A DNA stretch of 60,000 nucleotides from Cryptomeria japonica (GCF_030272615.1 NC_081415.1:108630406-108690405); one strand, 5' to 3'. Positions 1 through 12,487 are shown, numbered from the stretch's first letter. A program made the numbers and translations. Notes: generated by a model not told the origin, from the sequence alone.

Positions 1-243
1 TTAGAGATAGCGAATGAGAGATAGGAGGTAGTGCGTGAGGCATGCACTAAAAGCAGCAAAATCATAAGTGACCAGATGCAGGGCATGCTAGATGTTTGTG
101 CGCAATGCGCTCAATACTAGAAATGGAGGTACGAGGAGGTGTCTTCCTCTGTAACCGATAAAGATGATGGTAATGATGTGCCTCCCCTTACTCCAACCAC
201 TGGGGGAAACAAAAGTCATTTAAATACTCAACCTCTGGCTCCA
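1..243 (+). pseudogene. C-terminal fragment of an unrecognised reading frame
   Basis: Frame 1 reads from the window edge to a TAA at 241-243, interrupted only by two TAG codons near 22 and 118. The codons between them give a hydrophilic helical stretch followed by a Ser/Thr/Pro-rich acidic tail, which looks like a protein C-terminus. The style resembles the C-terminal coiled-coil part of the unknown frames at 1200-4402 and 28856-31761, but the match is too short to prove kinship. No domain is recognised, and the start lies outside the window. Confidence 0.35.
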
Positions 244-1155
244 TAAGAGGCTTGTATTGTTACGAAAGTTTTCTAGATGTATATTGCCTACTCCTGTTGA
301 ATAAAACGTCAGCAGTGGTGCAAGTTGTTTGTAATTAGACATATTCTTTCATTTAAGAAAACATTTTGTATGCTTCATGAATGGTTATTTTCAAAAAATG
401 TGATTGAATTCACTTAAGCAGGTTCAATGGTTAATGATTGGTTCTTGTACACTTTTTCATGCTTTCTAAATGGTTATATGTGGCTTTTCTACACGTCTTG
501 TATGATGAATGGTTTTGGCACTTCTCTTAATGACTTTCAAATCAGTCTTGGCGAACAAACGAGAATGATCGATAGATCAAATTCCCCTGCACTTTAGGCT
601 TCGCTAAACCAAGGCGGGTGAACCTATACCAGAAACCTAAATCTGTAGGTTAAAGGTTTTTATATAGCGGATTTAAAAGAACCAGTAATTGTATGATGGC
701 AATTTTTCTTAACTTCCACTTGCTTATTATAGTTGCTTATTGAAGACTGAAAAATTCTTATTTATAAATGAAGGATAAACTGAATCACAAGTACATAAGA
801 TATCTCAATGAGTATTCCTCTTTGTAAATATTAAATATAGATCAATGAGTATTTAACTATTTAAGCTTTAGCACACGAATAAGATGGAGTATATCACGCA
901 GGTTAGTTATACTTGTATTCTTTAAACAAACAAATTGAAATTCAAAGTAACACTTCATATATATGTGAGAAGTTTTCTGATTCTTCTATTGATTTTGCCA
1001 CTGAAATGAGGTACAACATACTGTTACAGTATTCTCAAAAGATCTACTTTAGTTTCTATTGGTCTTGGTTTATCCCTTTTATACAAAATCGGGATAACCA
1101 ACATGGTTCAAACCATTACAAGACACCTCTTCATAACTAATTGACATAATGGAGA
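244..1155. other. Non-coding stretch, nothing recognised
   Basis: AT-rich sequence after the end of the plus-strand fragment and before the tail of the minus-strand frame of unit 1. I see no frame with coding character, no tRNA and no clear terminal repeat. It may contain the junction of two old elements, but no boundary can be placed. Confidence 0.3.
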
Positions 1156-1199
1156 AATGAAAAATGAAAATTTGAAGAAGATTGCAATTGTCGGATTTC

Positions 1200-4100
1200 G
1201 CACCTGGCAATCTCTATTATCGGTTTGCAGGCACATTCATATGAGTCACTTCCCATTGGTAAAATTCATAATCAGTGGGCCATTGAAAGTTCAAAATGAT
1301 GGGCATGTTAATCAAATGATCTTTCCACCTCTTGTTTGTTAAATTCCTCACCTCTGCAACAAACCTGGGGTAACCAAAATCCACATTTATAATCCTGTCT
1401 TGAAACAGATGAAAGCTATCAACATTGATATCTCCTTCCTCCTTCAAATGTGCAGTGATCTTTGCTACAATCTGGGTGAAGTCGCTCTTCTAATCATTGA
1501 AGTGTTGAATATGCTTGTCCTTGTCCATGATATGAGGGATAGTCCAATGCTCAAATGTGTGGAACTAATCAATTTTTGCTATCACCATTTGCTCCATACT
1601 TCTGACATCATTGAGTCCACTTCCGATTGTTTGCACCATTTGCCAACTTTCTTTTATTTTCGATTCAACATCAAGGTTTATTTGAGTCACCTTGCATAGC
1701 ATTTCCAATGTCACATATGCAGGTTGCCACCTGTTTGACAGGTTTTCCAATTTCGGCCTATTCTCTTTGAACACTTCTAACATATTCAACAAAGTCTGAT
1801 AACTCACATATATCTCTTCCAATTTCTCAACTATAAAGTTGACCCTGTGTAGGAGAATTTGTTCAAAAACTCGTAGAGTTTCTCATGCCACTTTTTGCAG
1901 GATCTCCTCATTGGCTGCCCTCATTTCCTGTATCTCTTTCTCATATTTCTTCTTTTCTTCAGTCCACTCTTTGTTGTCACCTGTTTTATCAATTTGCTTT
2001 GAAGGGGCATGTGTATGCATAACAATTGCCTTATTTTGATTGTTAGGCTAACCTTATAGCTTTCCTCTCAATGTAGCATTATCAATATATAACTTGTTTA
2101 TTTCATCATTCATACTCTTTTGCCCAACCTCTAGTTCATGTAACTTTCCTTCCATTTGCTTTACTACATCCCTCATAAACATTGCAGAGTGCATGGTCAT
2201 TGTAGCGACCTCTAATGGAGATGTTTCTTTTATGGATTTGAAAAGTACTACCCCATGACATTCCTTTACTAAATCAACCAACTTCAGCTTACGAGTAGTT
2301 TTTGAGCTCGTCCATAAGGCTAATAGATCAGTTTTGGGATTATACCCTATTCCACTCACCCCTTCATCTGAATCAAATTCAGCAATTAGCATTGGATCAT
2401 CCTATTGCCTGACCTGATCCAAAAAGAATGTTTATTTCATGGTCATTCCCAGAATTATGAGCATGCTACTGTTTAAAACCATTTCTCTTATTTCTGCAAG
2501 GGTCAAGTCTGTTTCATCCAATCTCATTTCTTTCAAAGTTTTAGCAATCACCTCTTCATGTTTCGTTTCCTCTGCTCCCCTCAGGTTCACTTCTTTCCTC
2601 TCTTCAAATTCCTTCATTTTTGTCTTTAACTAGAAATCTTTAAATTCTTGACTATGGATGAAATTGTAATCATCAATGAACCTCATTGACATGGCCACTC
2701 TTTCATCGCTAGTATTGACAGGATTTGCATCTTTTCTTACTTAGGCCTCATAGCCATGTACCTCTTCCTGGTACCTAGGTGGAACCATATTTGATTGATC
2801 AGATGGCTCCTCTGTCTGTGGTGCCCTCAATGCAACAACAACTTCAAGTGTATCGTCCTACTCTTCATGCACTTCTCTTGTGGATTTGTTATCTGTTACC
2901 TCTTGAATCACAACTCCTACGGGTTTCTTCAATGGACCATCGACCTTTTCTAGTGGGCCTTCCACACTTGATGATTTGCAATAAATATTTTTGAAATTTT
3001 GGAAACACAATTCTATTCTCTCCAACCCATCACTCCCACCAGCATAGAACCTAGGGAAAGATGGATCCTTTTGTTTCTTTTCCTCTTGAACTCTTGCTAT
3101 TATTTCCCACTTCTTCCTTCTATCCATAATTTTTCCATTTGAAGTGAGATTTCTGATTAGGTCTTCTTCTATCAGTAACTCATGTGAAACTGACTTAATA
3201 ACACAGTCAATGTGGTTTTCAGGATCACACATTCTTTCCTTACCATGTCTTAGCTTGAAATTGATGTTTAAGTAACTTTGTAACTTTTTGAGCATGTTGG
3301 ATCCGATTGAGAATCCACCAAATGTCACATGATGAGGAAGAAATGACCCTTTCCTCCTTGGAACAATCACCTCTCTTTCCAACCATAACATCTGCCATAT
3401 AAATTCCAAAGATGCAAGCCTCTCCAGTACAAACATGGGCAACAAATGGGGAGTCTGGGGACAACCATAGACCCTAATAATAATATATTTGCTGGTGTAA
3501 AACCAATTTGCAAAGTTTTGTGTGACCCTTCTTAGGGTCATAGGCCAAAGGTCTCAATACTTTCCTTATTCCAGGAGACAATCTATCAACCACTCCATGG
3601 AAAACAATAATAATACTGCAAATAAAGGAGTTGCGAAAGACCTTGTCATCTGAATCCCTGCATCTTTTATCCCATAGGTAACACCAACGCTGAACTGGGA
3701 GCTTGTATCCATTTTTGTCAACTATTCCTAATTTCAATCTTTCTACAAATGCCTGCCCTTTTTGAAACAAGATAAGATGACATAATAAGGAATAGTGGTG
3801 GAAAACAATGCTCTTCTTCTCTTTCCATGCCACCAACTGCCCTCGTATTGTCCTCTCAATTTTGGAAACAAAATCAAACTCCATATTGACATCCGAGTTT
3901 TGAATTCTCATAGCCATGTACATAAAACTCATTGGCATCCTTGGACTGGCGTCCTCCCCCAGAATCTAACACAAGGCAAAGTAGGTTTTCTGGAAATACC
4001 TAAGGAAATCATCAACGGGGAATGGCTCGCTCCCTGTAACCATCAACCGTTGGTTCTTCAAACCCCTTCTCCTATGATATGGGAGCTCATCTTTCTTGTA

Positions 4101-4402
4101 TGTCCTCAAAAACCTGTCATACTCCATTTTAAATTGTTCTAGGTGTACCTTAGTGAGGGCTTCTTTGTTCCATGTGAAACAATCAATAATCGTAGACCTA
4201 GTAATTACCACCAAAAGTTTCCCACTCGGCATCCTCACAACATTAGTGATAGGGTCGTAATTGTCAGCCAATACCTGAATCAACTCATGGTCTATAAACA
4301 CATTTGGTAGAATTAATTTGGCTACATCGTATGTCCAAGCGTTTGATATTGGAATTTTCTCATTTCTATTTGTAAAGCGGAAAATCGCGAGCGAACCCTA
4401 AG
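1200..4402 (-). pseudogene. Unit 1 unknown protein, distal part (split by element A)
   Basis: A long decayed minus-strand frame, readable in pieces from 4402 to about 1200. Just below 4402 it reads a block containing KIPISNAWTYDVAKLILPNV, which lines up with PTPISNPWTTRLGNLVVPNV of the frame at 28856-31761. Further matches follow in the same order: LKLGIVDKNGYKLPVQRW against LKLNIHGKDGEEQPVQLW; a segment ending LASLEFIWQM against ITYLEIVR-stop-M; and IINVDFGYPRFVAEVR against IINHGFPSVVDDAR near the end. The C-terminal third is charged and coiled-coil-like. The N-terminal part lies at 12073-12311, beyond element A. No known domain is recognised and no pol motif is present. Several stops and frameshifts show it is dead. 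I infer that it was the main product of a non-autonomous retroelement whose ends I cannot place. Confidence 0.6.
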
Positions 4403-5559
4403 TGTTCCCCCCACCACTCCGAGGAGAGGGGAAGGAGGTCACTAGGGTTGACAGTTTTCACTTAAAGGAGACTTTACATTCAAAAGAGGGGTCGAAACCC
4501 ACAAGATCCAATCCCACACAATGCAAGATTGGATTCTAAATGAGTTTCAAGGGTTAAGACAGCAAGGCTACCCTCTTTTGTAAAGAATGTAGATAGAAGG
4601 ATTAAGCTAGGAATGCATAAAAAGTGAGAAAGATTCACTTATAAACAGAGATAGGAATATAGGATGAAGCTACGGACCTGGAATTAGCAGTAAAATGTCG
4701 AGACGGCGCTGTCCTGCAAATTTGAGCAAAAGTTGACAGGACGATGGCGCCCGGCGTGCACACGGTCCTCCAAAAAATCCGCGAAACGAAGGGGGATCTG
4801 TTCGTCTCTGCACAAGGATTCCAGATCTTCAATTACAGCCGCGTACCTGCAACCTACACATAGAAAAGCAAGGACAATTAGGGGGTTAGGGATTAGGGGT
4901 TTGCCCTTAGGTCAAACCCCGGTTTTGGAATTAACCAAGAAATGAGAAATGCTGTAAATGTAAATGATTGTAATGTAATAAAGTACCAATACCTTGTTGC
5001 AAGAATGTTTGTATTCTTACATGCGAAGGTGTAAATGTTGTTGTATGTTGTAAGTGGTATGTGATCTCCTCTTCAATGGTTGAATCCTTGTCTTGAATGC
5101 AACACTTATCCTTGAATGGAGACTTAGAATGATCAATTGCTTGAAGGAATGCTTGAATGCTTGAATGCTTGAATGTTTGAGTATCGCTTCCGCCTTTTTC
5201 CATCTTACCAAAATGGGAGAGGAAATGTAGTTTATATACTTGTCAATTAGGGTTGAAAGACTGATTTTTCCGACCTTAGGCCAACCAGGAAACATTATTT
5301 CTTGAATTGCAAACTAAAAGACCTGAGACCCAAAAGAGACCGGGCCCAAAAATAGGGCCAGGGACCAGGGCGTTGGGCACCATGGTCCCACCTCCAGGGA
5401 TAGCAGGGTGCAAGGAGGATCAGGCAAGGGTGCTGAAAAATGCAGTTTTTGATGTCATGAACAAGTTTTGGGGTCTCCATTCAGGTTCCGTGTTGCATCG
5501 CCATCGTGAAGACCCAAATGCGATTGAAATTGCAAGTGTCGCAATTTTAGGACGCTACA
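4403..5559 (-). repeat. Element A 3' LTR
   Basis: This is the left copy of the 1157-bp terminal repeat. On the minus strand it starts TGTAGC and ends GGAACA. It contains the 30-bp hairpin block at 4739-4768, a run of 10-bp GAATGCTTGA repeats around 5141-5180, and another GGGACCA/TGGTCCC inverted repeat near 5360-5390. Confidence 0.9.
4739..4768. repeat. 30-bp hairpin block, element A 3' LTR copy
   Basis: It has the same layout as the perfect copy at 9863-9892: 8-base arm, 14-base middle, 8-base arm. The left arm here is mutated (GGACGATG against CACGGTCC), so the stem is imperfect. The middle still reads GCGCCCGGCGTGCA. Confidence 0.7.
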
Positions 5560-5580
5560 TTTAGCCCCCACTTTAGCGGG
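5560..5580 (-). promoter_or_regulatory. Element A polypurine tract
   Basis: Read on the minus strand this is a purine-rich run with GTGGGGGCTAAA directly abutting the LTR. That is the position and composition of the plus-strand primer of LTR retrotransposons. The same tract is found in element B at 34433-34452. Confidence 0.8.
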
Positions 5581-6303
5581 AGTATAAGCGTACGCTCATA
5601 CTTCCGGTAAAGTACAAGGAAACAACATTGAAAGACTTTCACCACGTCAAGGAGGCAAGACACACCAAGCCCCCAGTGGACTAAGGATCTTATGACTTCG
5701 ATTGACAAAGTAAAAGGGAAGATCACAAGGGAGAACCATGATTGTTAGTAGTAAGGTTCCCTCACTATGAGTCACGCAAGAAAAATACCAAAAATTTTCA
5801 AGGCAAAGCTAAGTTTGCCAAGAAATTTTCAAGTATCCTGAAGGGGTAGACGGGGTGTATGCCCCCCTACGTTAAAGTGATCGCACATGCCTCAACGGGG
5901 GTGATTTCTTTAAGGTAGTGATACACATAAGAAATGAGAAGGGAAAGGAGCATGTCATCACAAAGATTTAGCCCCCAAGTGTGAGATAAACCCAAGGATA
6001 ATAGACACAAAACACAAAGCACGAGGTGACTTCGCTTTCCTCGGGGTCAGTATGTTGTATGATAATTCATGTATATCATTTGTATGTATGCATAATTGTT
6101 CTTCATTCCCCAATCAAGGAAGGTCACCTAGAAGAAGGGAACACATGTGTCTTTTGAGTCAACATGAGAGAGACCAAAAGAGATCTCAATGCTTTGTATC
6201 GTCCTCAAGTAGACAACATTAAGGACAACAAATAGAAGAATGAGAATAACACATAGAAGAAGTAACAAAAGAGAGGAGGAGAGAGTCTGCTATGCTAATG
6301 AAA
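5581..6303. other. Element A 3' non-coding region
   Basis: This lies between the end of the Gag-protease frame and the polypurine tract. No coding frame is seen. It resembles the matching part of element B after its own tract (shared AAGTACA and AGCCCCCAG words), supporting kinship of A and B. Confidence 0.5.
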
Positions 6304-9300
6304 CTAGTCTAGCACGTCATCTACCCCCCGATCTTGCTGATCAATATTTCGGGAAGGCAGGGAACATGCTAGAGGAGGAACATTCAACATAGCAGATGGA
6401 GCTATCACAAGATCCAAACAAGGGCTATGTTCATGTTCCAAGCCACATTGTTCTTGTCTAGGAGCTAGGATAAGTACTTTAGAAAATTCGTTAGATAAAT
6501 GGTTATCAACATCAACATATTCATATTCACTATTAGAAGCAAGAGAAGTAACATTTTCATCATGAATAACATTTTCATCTATATCATCATCAAGATTTAT
6601 AAAAATAGGATCTTTAACTCGCACAGGATCAAAACCATCATGCATCTTATGTTTAGGAGATTTTGAAGAAAATGGAATAATGCTTGTTGAATGTGTTTTT
6701 GGGGATTGCAAAGTTTGAGAAGCAGTTGCTTGAGCTCTAAGATGATGCTTTCGTCGATGTTCGCGTGTAGAACGATTTCGTCTAGTCTTAGTAGGAAGTT
6801 GAGAAGATTAAGGAGGAGGAATGTTCTCATCCTTATTACTTGGGTGTTTAGGTTGTGGTTTCTTAGGCTGGATAATAGGAGAAGAGGAAGGTCTCTTCTC
6901 TCTATAAAAGGAAGGAGGAGGAACTGCTCCGTATAAAGGAGGAATGTTTGGTTTAGGAAGGAGACCAAGTCCACCATGATGAGGAGGTATAGGTCTACTT
7001 TTAGAAAGTTTATTAGACATAGACATAGTCACATCCATAGGAATGGGTTGGGAATCTTCTTCAGGAAAGACATTAGTTTTATCTTTCAAAGGAAGAACTT
7101 CCTTCTCAAGAATGATAGGAATATCAAGTTTGGGTGTTCTAGGTTCACTTAGAGATAGGATCATATCTTTTTTCCACTTTTGATAAGATTTGAAAAGATG
7201 ATCACTTCGCGGCGGAAGAGATTGGAATTGTTTAGGCCAAAAATAATCAATAGGAACGCTAGAAGTTCTTTCAGTTGGTTTAAAGAGACTATGATTGACA
7301 GTAAAAACTTCACCATTATGGGGAAATTTCAAACATTTATGAATAGGAGAAGCAATAGCTTTCATGGAAGATAGCCAAGGATAGCCTAGCTTCACACGAA
7401 ATTGTTCGGATGAAGGAATAATAGCAAAGCTCACATCAAGGGATTTGTTATGGACCTCAATAGGTAATGTACTTAAACCAATTGCAGGAGAAGAAAATGC
7501 ATCAAATAATTTCACAACCACATTTGTTTTGTCATAGATCACTTGATTCAATTGCAAAGTAAAAAGAAATTCTTCAGTAATGATATTAACCATGCACGAA
7601 GGATCAATAAGCACTCCATGACAAGGTGTATTCTTGACTTTTGCAACTATGTATAAAGGACCATCAGGTGCCCTGATAGTTTCACTAGAATCAAATGTGA
7701 TGGAAGGTTCTTTAGGGTTTTCTTGCTGCTCTACAAAGTTAATCACATTCGGAGTCATAGACACAAGACCATCAGATGAGAAAGAGGAATCATTAGTCTC
7801 AATCACATTAGAGGTATGAGAAGGTAATGGATCAGTAAAAATCTTAAGATTTTGGTTAGGAGGAGCTATAGATGTGTTGCCTTTATCATTCATACCAGAA
7901 ACAGAGATAGTATTATTATCAATCAAATCTTGAATTTTACCCTTTAAAGCAAAACATTTTTCAGTATCATGCCCAGGTTGACGATGAAATTGAGAAAAAG
8001 ATTTGTTATCAAAATAGGGTGAATTAATCTTTGTAGGATCGATTTTCTTTATAGGAGGGAGAGTAAGCACATTTTGTTCCAATAACTTATTCAGAATACT
8101 ATGCAATGATTCATGTAAAGGAGTAAACTTTCTTTCTTTCTTGAAAAACTTAGAAATAGGAGGCACACCTGATGCTGCATTCACATTGTTGTTGATGATG
8201 TTTTCATTGAATTTAATGGACTCTCTGTTCGGTTTAGACTTTCCAAATGGTTGTTGACTACTATCACCCTTATCACTCGGAGCCATAGGATTTGCTTGTT
8301 CCATTTGACTCACAGTCAGTTGATAATTGTGAAGAGTTGCACACAACTGTTGGAAAGAAGTAAACTCAGAAAATAGAAGTTTGTCTCGAATATCTTTTTG
8401 TAAATTAGAAATAAAGATTCTTTGAATATTATTGTCAGGCATTGGAAAAGAAATTTGAGCATACAAATGCTTATATCTACCAATGAAATCAGTCACTTTT
8501 TCTTTAACACCTTGTTTACAATGCATTAAATCAATCAAAGTAACTTTAGGACTTATATTGTTTTGAAATTGTTGAATGAAAGCATTTGCAAGTTGTTCGA
8601 AAGAAGTAATAGAATAAGAAGGCAACGAGCAATACCAATGTAGGGCTTTATCTCTTAATGTCCTAGTAAACAGTTTTGCAAGCAACCTTTGGTCATAAGC
8701 AAAATCGGTACATATTGTTTGAAAAGTCTTAACATGTGTTAGAGGATCACCTTTACCATTATAAAGCTCCAAATGCAGGATTTCAACATGTTTAGGAGTG
8801 ATAGCTTGAACAATGTCAAGAGAAAGTGGGCTCGCAACATCAAATGTGGGCACACTAAACTTAGATTGATTCATAGAGGCAATTTGTTGCTGTAAAGAAG
8901 AGACAATTTGTGCAAGACTGTTAATGGTCGCTTCAGCCGAAGAATTCATATTAGACGTGTTAGATTGTGATGGAGGTATTATGTTATTGAAAGAAGGTAT
9001 TGATTGAGAGTAAGGTGGCGGGACGCTATGATAGTTAATCATAGGAGATGATTGGAAAGGAGGAACACTACAAGGAGGAATGGAATGGTTGAATGAATTG
9101 CCCCCTTGCGTCATGTTCATTTGTGGAGATGTAATAGGGACACTCATTGAAGGAATGAATGAAGAAGTCGGATTGAATGAAGAAAGAGGGTTAATTGAAG
9201 AGGAAGGATTGCCCCCATGATTGGTGATCATAGGGGGAATGTCTTGTATAGAAGTAGTCATTATGTTTGATGTAAAGGTAGGTATACTAGCAATAGAAGT

Positions 9301-9735
9301 TGTTAAAGGAACAGAATGATTGACTTGAGTGGGAGGTTGTGTATAACCTAAAGTTTCAGCACAACTCTTCATAGGCATCACATTCGAATCCACAATGTGT
9401 GCAATACCACACAAAATATCAATTCCATTCTTATCACTTTGAACCATACGTTTTAGACCCTCAATTAATGAAAGAGCTTGACTATTGGGATACTCTTGAG
9501 ACATCCATTGCTGAAAATCATCAAATTGGTTATCCAATTTTGAAAGTTGTTCTACAGAAACCTCATGGAGAGCTTCTTCATCATTAGGAGGATTAGAAGA
9601 ATTACCCGTGTCCTCGTTAAAAAGGCTATTCAAATTAGGTTCCATCTCCTCGGTAATTAAACCTTGGATAGACTTAATTCTAAGGCTTCGTCTAACGGGA
9701 ATAGTGTAAGTAGGGCTTATTGTTGTAAAACTCAT
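6304..9735 (-). pseudogene. Element A Gag-protease-like polyprotein, one nonsense codon
   Basis: Starting at the ATG at 9735, the frame runs 975 codons to a TAA near 6807, then stays open in the same frame to 6304 (about 1140 codons), so it is intact but for one likely CAA-to-TAA change. Residues about 1-300 are low-complexity and Ser/Pro/Asn-rich. Residues about 320-480 match the Ty3/gypsy capsid domain (LYNGKGDPLTHVKTF, ALHWYCSLP, LANAFIQQF). Residues about 579-598 are the plant gypsy zinc-like motif FHRQPGHDTEKC, with its first Cys replaced by Ser. Residues about 690-820 are retropepsin-like, but the active site reads IDPS where related elements have a D-G-type triad, so protease activity is doubtful. 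The tail is basic, then acidic. No RT, RNase H or integrase follows. Confidence 0.85.
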
Positions 9736-9862
9736 GCACTAGAGAGGGAGAGAAGATTTTGAATTCAGAGGTAGAAAATTTCAATAAAATCAGCCAATCT
9801 CCTAGATTTAAGCTGTTAAATGCAATCACGACAATCTCTCGACATTTTGGAAAAAATGTTAG

Positions 9863-9892
9863 GGACCGTGGCGCTCGGGGTGCACACGGTCC
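9863..9892. repeat. 30-bp hairpin block, element A leader copy 1
   Basis: Perfect inverted repeat: arm GGACCGTG at 9863-9870 pairs with CACGGTCC at 9885-9892 around the 14-base middle GCGCTCGGGGTGCA. The copy at 34017-34046 keeps pairing with a compensatory change (GGACCATG/CATGGTCC). Confidence 0.85.
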
Positions 9893-10485
9893 TCGCAACT
9901 TTTTTCAAAATTTGCAGGGATGAAAGTTATGATGATTTTAAAGCTAATCTGAAAAAATTGAGTGATTTTACGATCTGTAGATAGGCCAAATTAAAGTTGC
10001 AATCTCAAAATTGAACCCTACCAAGATTGTTGAAAAATGCAAAATTTGAATTTTGAAAAAGAGATGGAAACTGAAATTTTGAATTTTATGATTTTAGAGG
10101 GAATACCAAAAGCAATGCAAGTTTTGAAATTTAAAAGTTGACTTAATTTCACGCAAAATTCAATTTTGAAAGAGGAAATCAAAGTTGGTGTAATTAAACA
10201 CTTAATTTCAAAAGTCACCAATTGCAAGAATTTGAATAAAGCACTGAAATTTCAAATGAACGCCAACACACTTTTCAGATTTAGGATAGTAAGAAGCACA
10301 ATAATGACACAAAATTTCAATTTTAATAATTTTTGAATGATTAGAAGCCTTAATCCAAGCAATCACCAGACCAACTTTGACTTTAATTTTGAAAGTGTTA
10401 GAATTGATAAAATCAGCCAAAATTCTGGATTTTAGTAGAAAAATACAGTAAGATCTAGCTCCCAAAATTTCAGAAAAAATGTCGG

Positions 10486-10515
10486 GGATGATGGCGCTCG
10501 GGGTGCACACGGTCC
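10486..10515. repeat. 30-bp hairpin block, element A leader copy 2
   Basis: The right arm CACGGTCC and the 14-base middle are identical to the copy at 9863-9892. The left arm has drifted to GGATGATG, which weakens the stem. One of the changes looks like a C-to-T transition. Confidence 0.75.
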
Positions 10516-10894
10516 TCGCAGCTTTTTTCCAAATTTTCAGGGATGAAAGATATTATGATTTTGTTGCGGAATCTAAAGTTACAGCTGATTTGGAAATGTT
10601 TTGATCAGTGAAATTATCAGCCAAAGGTTGAATCAAGGAGGTTTTAAAAATTAGGGTTTTGACACTTAACCACTTAATTTTCAGAATTAAAGCACAAATA
10701 TGAATTGATAATTTGCAATAGAAGGGTAGATCTGAAACAAGCATTAACATTTAGACATTTCGCAAGCTCAATTGCTAAAAAGAAAATTTAGGGTTTTTAT
10801 GCAATTAACCTCTAAAATTTGCAAAAGATCAAACATGGAAATGTAATCAAGGCATCCAATTTTCAGATCTAGTCATGAATAATCAGAAAGGATG

Positions 10895-10912
10895 TTCACG
10901 TCGGGTTCACCA
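10895..10912 (-). promoter_or_regulatory. Element A primer-binding site
   Basis: On the minus strand the LTR is followed after three T residues by TGGTGAACCCGACGTGAA, starting with the TGG that pairs with a tRNA CCA end. The identical 18 bases occupy the same position in element B (39587-39604). I cannot assign the primer tRNA with certainty. Confidence 0.75.
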
Positions 10913-10915
10913 AAA

Positions 10916-12072
10916 TGTTCCCCCCACCACTCCGAGGAGAGGGGAAGGAGGTCACTAGGGTTGACGGTTTTCACTTAGGGGAGACTTTACATTCAAAAGA
11001 GGGGTCGAAACCCACAAGATCCAATCCCACACAATGCAAGATTGGATTCTAAATGAGTTTCAAGGGTTAAGATAGCAAGGCTACCCTCTTTTGTAAAGAA
11101 TGTAGATAGAAGGATTAAGCTAGGAATGCATAAAAAGTGAGAAAGATTCACTTATAAACAGAGATAGGAATATAGGATGAAGCTGCGGACCTGGAATTAG
11201 CAGTAAAATGTCGAGACGACACTATCCTACAAATTTGAGTAAAATTTGATGGGATGATGGTGCCCGGCGTGCACACGGTCCTCCAAAAAATTTGTGAAAC
11301 AAAGGGGGATCTGTTCGTCTTTGCACAAGGATTCCAGATCTTCAATTACAACCGCATACCTGCAACCTACACACAGAAAAGCGAGGACGATTGGGGGGTT
11401 AGGGATTAGGGGTTTGCCCTTAGGTCAAACCCCGGTTTTGGAATTAACCAAGAAATGAGAAATGCTGTAAATGTAAATGATTGTAATGTAATAAAGTGCC
11501 AATACCTTGTTGCAAGAATGTTTGTATTCTTACATGCGAAGGTGTAAATGTTGTTGTATGTTGTAAGTGGTATGTGATCTCCTCTTCAATGGTTGAATCC
11601 TTGTCTTGAATGCAACACTTAGCCTTGAATGGAGACTTAGAATGATCAATTGCTTGAAGGAATGCTTGAATGCTTGAATGCTTGAATGTTTGAGTATCGC
11701 TTCCGCCTTTTTCCATCTTACCAAAATGGGAGAGGAAATGTAGTTTATATACTTGTCAATTAGGGTTGAAAGACTGATTTTTCTGACCTTAGGCCGACCA
11801 GGAAACATTATTTCCCGAATTGCAAACTAAAAGACCCGAGACCCAAAAGAGACCAGGCCCAAAAATAGGGCCAGGGACCAGGGCGCTGGGCGCCATGGTC
11901 CCACCTCTAGGGACAGCAGGGTGCAAGGAGGATCAGGCTAGGGTGCTGAAAAATGCAGTTTTTGATGTCATGAACAAGTTTCGGGGTCTCCATTCAAGTT
12001 CCGTGTTGCATCGCCATCGTGAAGACCCAAATGCAGTCGAAATTGCAAGTGTCACAATTTTAGGACGCTACA
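10916..12072 (-). repeat. Element A 5' LTR
   Basis: This is the right copy of the terminal repeat, the same length (1157 bp) as the left. Differences from 4403-5559 are mostly transitions and cluster around CG-rich parts such as the hairpin region at 11210-11300. Confidence 0.9.
11252..11281. repeat. 30-bp hairpin block, element A 5' LTR copy
   Basis: Counterpart of 4739-4768. The left arm is GGATGATG and the right arm CACGGTCC, so pairing is partly lost. Confidence 0.65.
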
Positions 12073-12311
12073 CTATTTTTATAGAAAAACCAAAATAGGT
12101 CTTTTCCGGGATCTGAGATTAAAGCACCTCTGCAACCCTCTAAAGTGTCTTTAAAAACACACTTGGCTGATTTATCTATAGAACTAGGCAATGCATCTAA
12201 TAGTGATTTCTGCATAGGCCTCTTGGCCGGGTTTACCATCCTAGGTTTTTTTTTCTGGGCCGACCTCCTATTTTGGACTTTCTCCATCCCCAGTTTTCCC
12301 TTTTCATTTAG
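12073..12311 (-). pseudogene. Unit 1 unknown protein, N-terminal part
   Basis: The minus-strand frame starts at an ATG near 12311 with a basic stretch (MEKVQNRRSAQKKKPR) and runs into element A at 12072. Past the insertion, at 4402, the reading continues with the conserved block shared with the frame at 28856-31761, which also has a Lys/Arg-rich N-terminus. A one-base shift at the junction is needed to join them. A longer upstream in-frame start at 12347 is possible. I chose 12311 because the basic N-terminus then matches the homologue. Confidence 0.55.
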
Positions 12312-12487
12312 GCATTTTTTCTCCATATTTCTCACTTGCAAACACACATCTACAGATATCAGGTTGACAGAGAGACTGTATACTTACTTGCATGTTTCCA
12401 CTCAATTTTATCCTCGAATTCTACCATCGACCCTCACGAATTTTTGTCGTTGAATGAGAATTTTGAGCTAAAAATAGGGTTATCAAC

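Larger units (their letters stand above)
9736..10894. other. Element A leader with duplicated hairpin block
   Basis: This is non-coding sequence between the primer-binding site and the Gag start. It contains an imperfect direct duplication of about 150 bp (around 9787-9930 and 10401-10555). Each copy carries the 30-bp hairpin and the following word CAGGGATGAAAG. The same block lies inside both LTRs of element B near 33930-34170 and 40800-41035. Confidence 0.65.
4403..12072 (-). mobile_element. Element A: non-autonomous Ty3/gypsy-type LTR retrotransposon
   Basis: Two direct repeats of 1157 bp (4403-5559 and 10916-12072) begin TG and end CA on the plus strand. Next to them lie a polypurine tract (5560-5580, read on the minus strand) and a primer-binding site (10895-10912), so the element reads right to left. 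The interior holds one Gag-protease-like frame and no reverse transcriptase, RNase H or integrase. Flanks share only three of five bases (CTAAG left, CTATT right), so the target duplication is decayed or unclear. It interrupts the unit 1 frame, which resumes on the other side. The two LTRs differ visibly, almost all by transitions, so this is not a recent insertion. Movement would have needed pol functions from another element. Confidence 0.9.

Noticed and set aside
4931-5295. His/Gln/Ser-rich frames in the element A LTR
   Set aside because: They are translations of a simple 10-bp GAATGCTTGA repeat and AT-rich sequence, not genes.
9863-9892. Retrovirus-like dimer initiation loop
   Set aside because: The middle contains GTGCAC, which resembles known dimer loop palindromes, but in the fold part of it pairs in or borders the stem and no functional evidence exists. 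Kept only as one possible role.
4398-12077. Perfect target-site duplication for element A
   Set aside because: Flanks CTAAG and CTATT share only three bases, so no duplication is claimed even though the interrupted frame shows it is an insertion.
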